Assembly: GCA_964036315.1 (NCBI GenBank)
Contig: OZ038517.1
Coordinates: forward strand, 17,414,713 to 17,478,712
Direction: 5' to 3'
DNA length: 64,000 nt
DNA from: Acanthosepion esculentum
Taxonomy: Eukaryota > Mollusca > Cephalopoda > Sepiida > Sepiidae
Shown here piece by piece: positions 63,836 through 64,000 of this stretch. Below the pieces are notes generated by a model. It was not told the DNA's origin, searched no databases, and worked only from the letters and a program-made list of their open reading frames with translations. Made by a program: the position numbers and the translations under genes. Each line of letters opens with the position of its first letter. The first letter of the stretch is position 1.

Positions 63836-64000
63836 CACACGCTGACCGTCCTGGGTAAGACGATAAACTACATCCGTGTCATGGGTAAGACGATAAACTA
63901 CATCCGCGTCCTGGGTAAGACGATAAACTACATCCACGTCCTGGGTAAGACAATAAACTACATCCGCGTCCTGGGTAAGACGATAAACAACATCCACGTC
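63836..64000. repeat. 30-bp tandem array running off the window
   Basis: About 5.5 units of GTCCTGGGTAAGACGATAAA plus CTACATCCGC. The 30-bp period keeps a minus frame open, giving the ten-residue repeat VVYRLTQDAD from the window end to about 63840. Differences between units are mostly at one or two codons. More likely a minisatellite than a gene, but the far end is not visible. Confidence 0.9.

Overview
The window looks like intergenic or intronic DNA from an animal genome, most likely a marine invertebrate. A mollusc, perhaps an octopus-like cephalopod, is my guess from repeat style only: very many long TA arrays, decayed LINEs, Penelope-like elements, Tc1/mariner relatives and tRNA-headed SINEs. 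No intact host gene, rRNA or functional tRNA gene was recognised. Almost every open frame is a shadow of a repeat. The one possible exception is a cysteine-rich frame on the minus strand at 50306-50599.

Layout. 1-9.6 kb: a LINE (family A) with RT remnants, a 70-bp array, tails of another LINE (D), a tandem Tc1-derived block, a 185-bp repeat and a dispersed ~330-400-bp repeat. 9.6-16.2 kb: a minisatellite made from the 3' end of LINE B, a near-perfect 227-bp hairpin, and a rearranged Penelope-like element (PLE-2) with a GIY-YIG nuclease and a hammerhead ribozyme. 16.2-20.1 kb: a 156-bp satellite interrupted by a second PLE fragment (PLE-1) and a tRNA-headed SINE-like unit (S1). 20.1-25.2 kb: LINE C copies separated by AAT arrays, LINE B tails and head-to-head tRNA-derived SINE copies (S2). 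26-33.9 kb: a mariner remnant, S1 repeats, LINE A copies and a second PLE-2 copy. 34.6-43.3 kb: a 29/30-bp array, LINE C copies and a ~3.9-kb array of a 28-bp unit. 45-49 kb: a TIR element split by S1, then a GAAA-rich minisatellite. 50.7-58.5 kb: a dense cluster of LINE A pieces on the minus strand, with duplicated LINE A/LINE B chimeras and a third PLE-2 end carrying the other well-formed hammerhead. 58.6-64 kb: a Tc1 element with a stop-free DDE domain but no N-terminal half, a 376-bp mariner-type deletion derivative, LINE B tails and a 30-bp array running off the end.

How the parts relate. Nothing here works as a host pathway; the theme is how mobile elements turn into tandem DNA. LINE A, B and C copies end in different short repeats (TA or GATA, GAA, AAT). 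LINE B and S1/PLE ends have each grown into tandem arrays. PLE-2 ends carry type I hammerhead ribozymes, as described for Penelope-like elements in other animals.

Limits. Family names rest on motifs read by eye. Boundaries of degenerate repeats are approximate to tens of bases. LINE A-D, S1, S2, PLE-1 and PLE-2 are labels for this window only.
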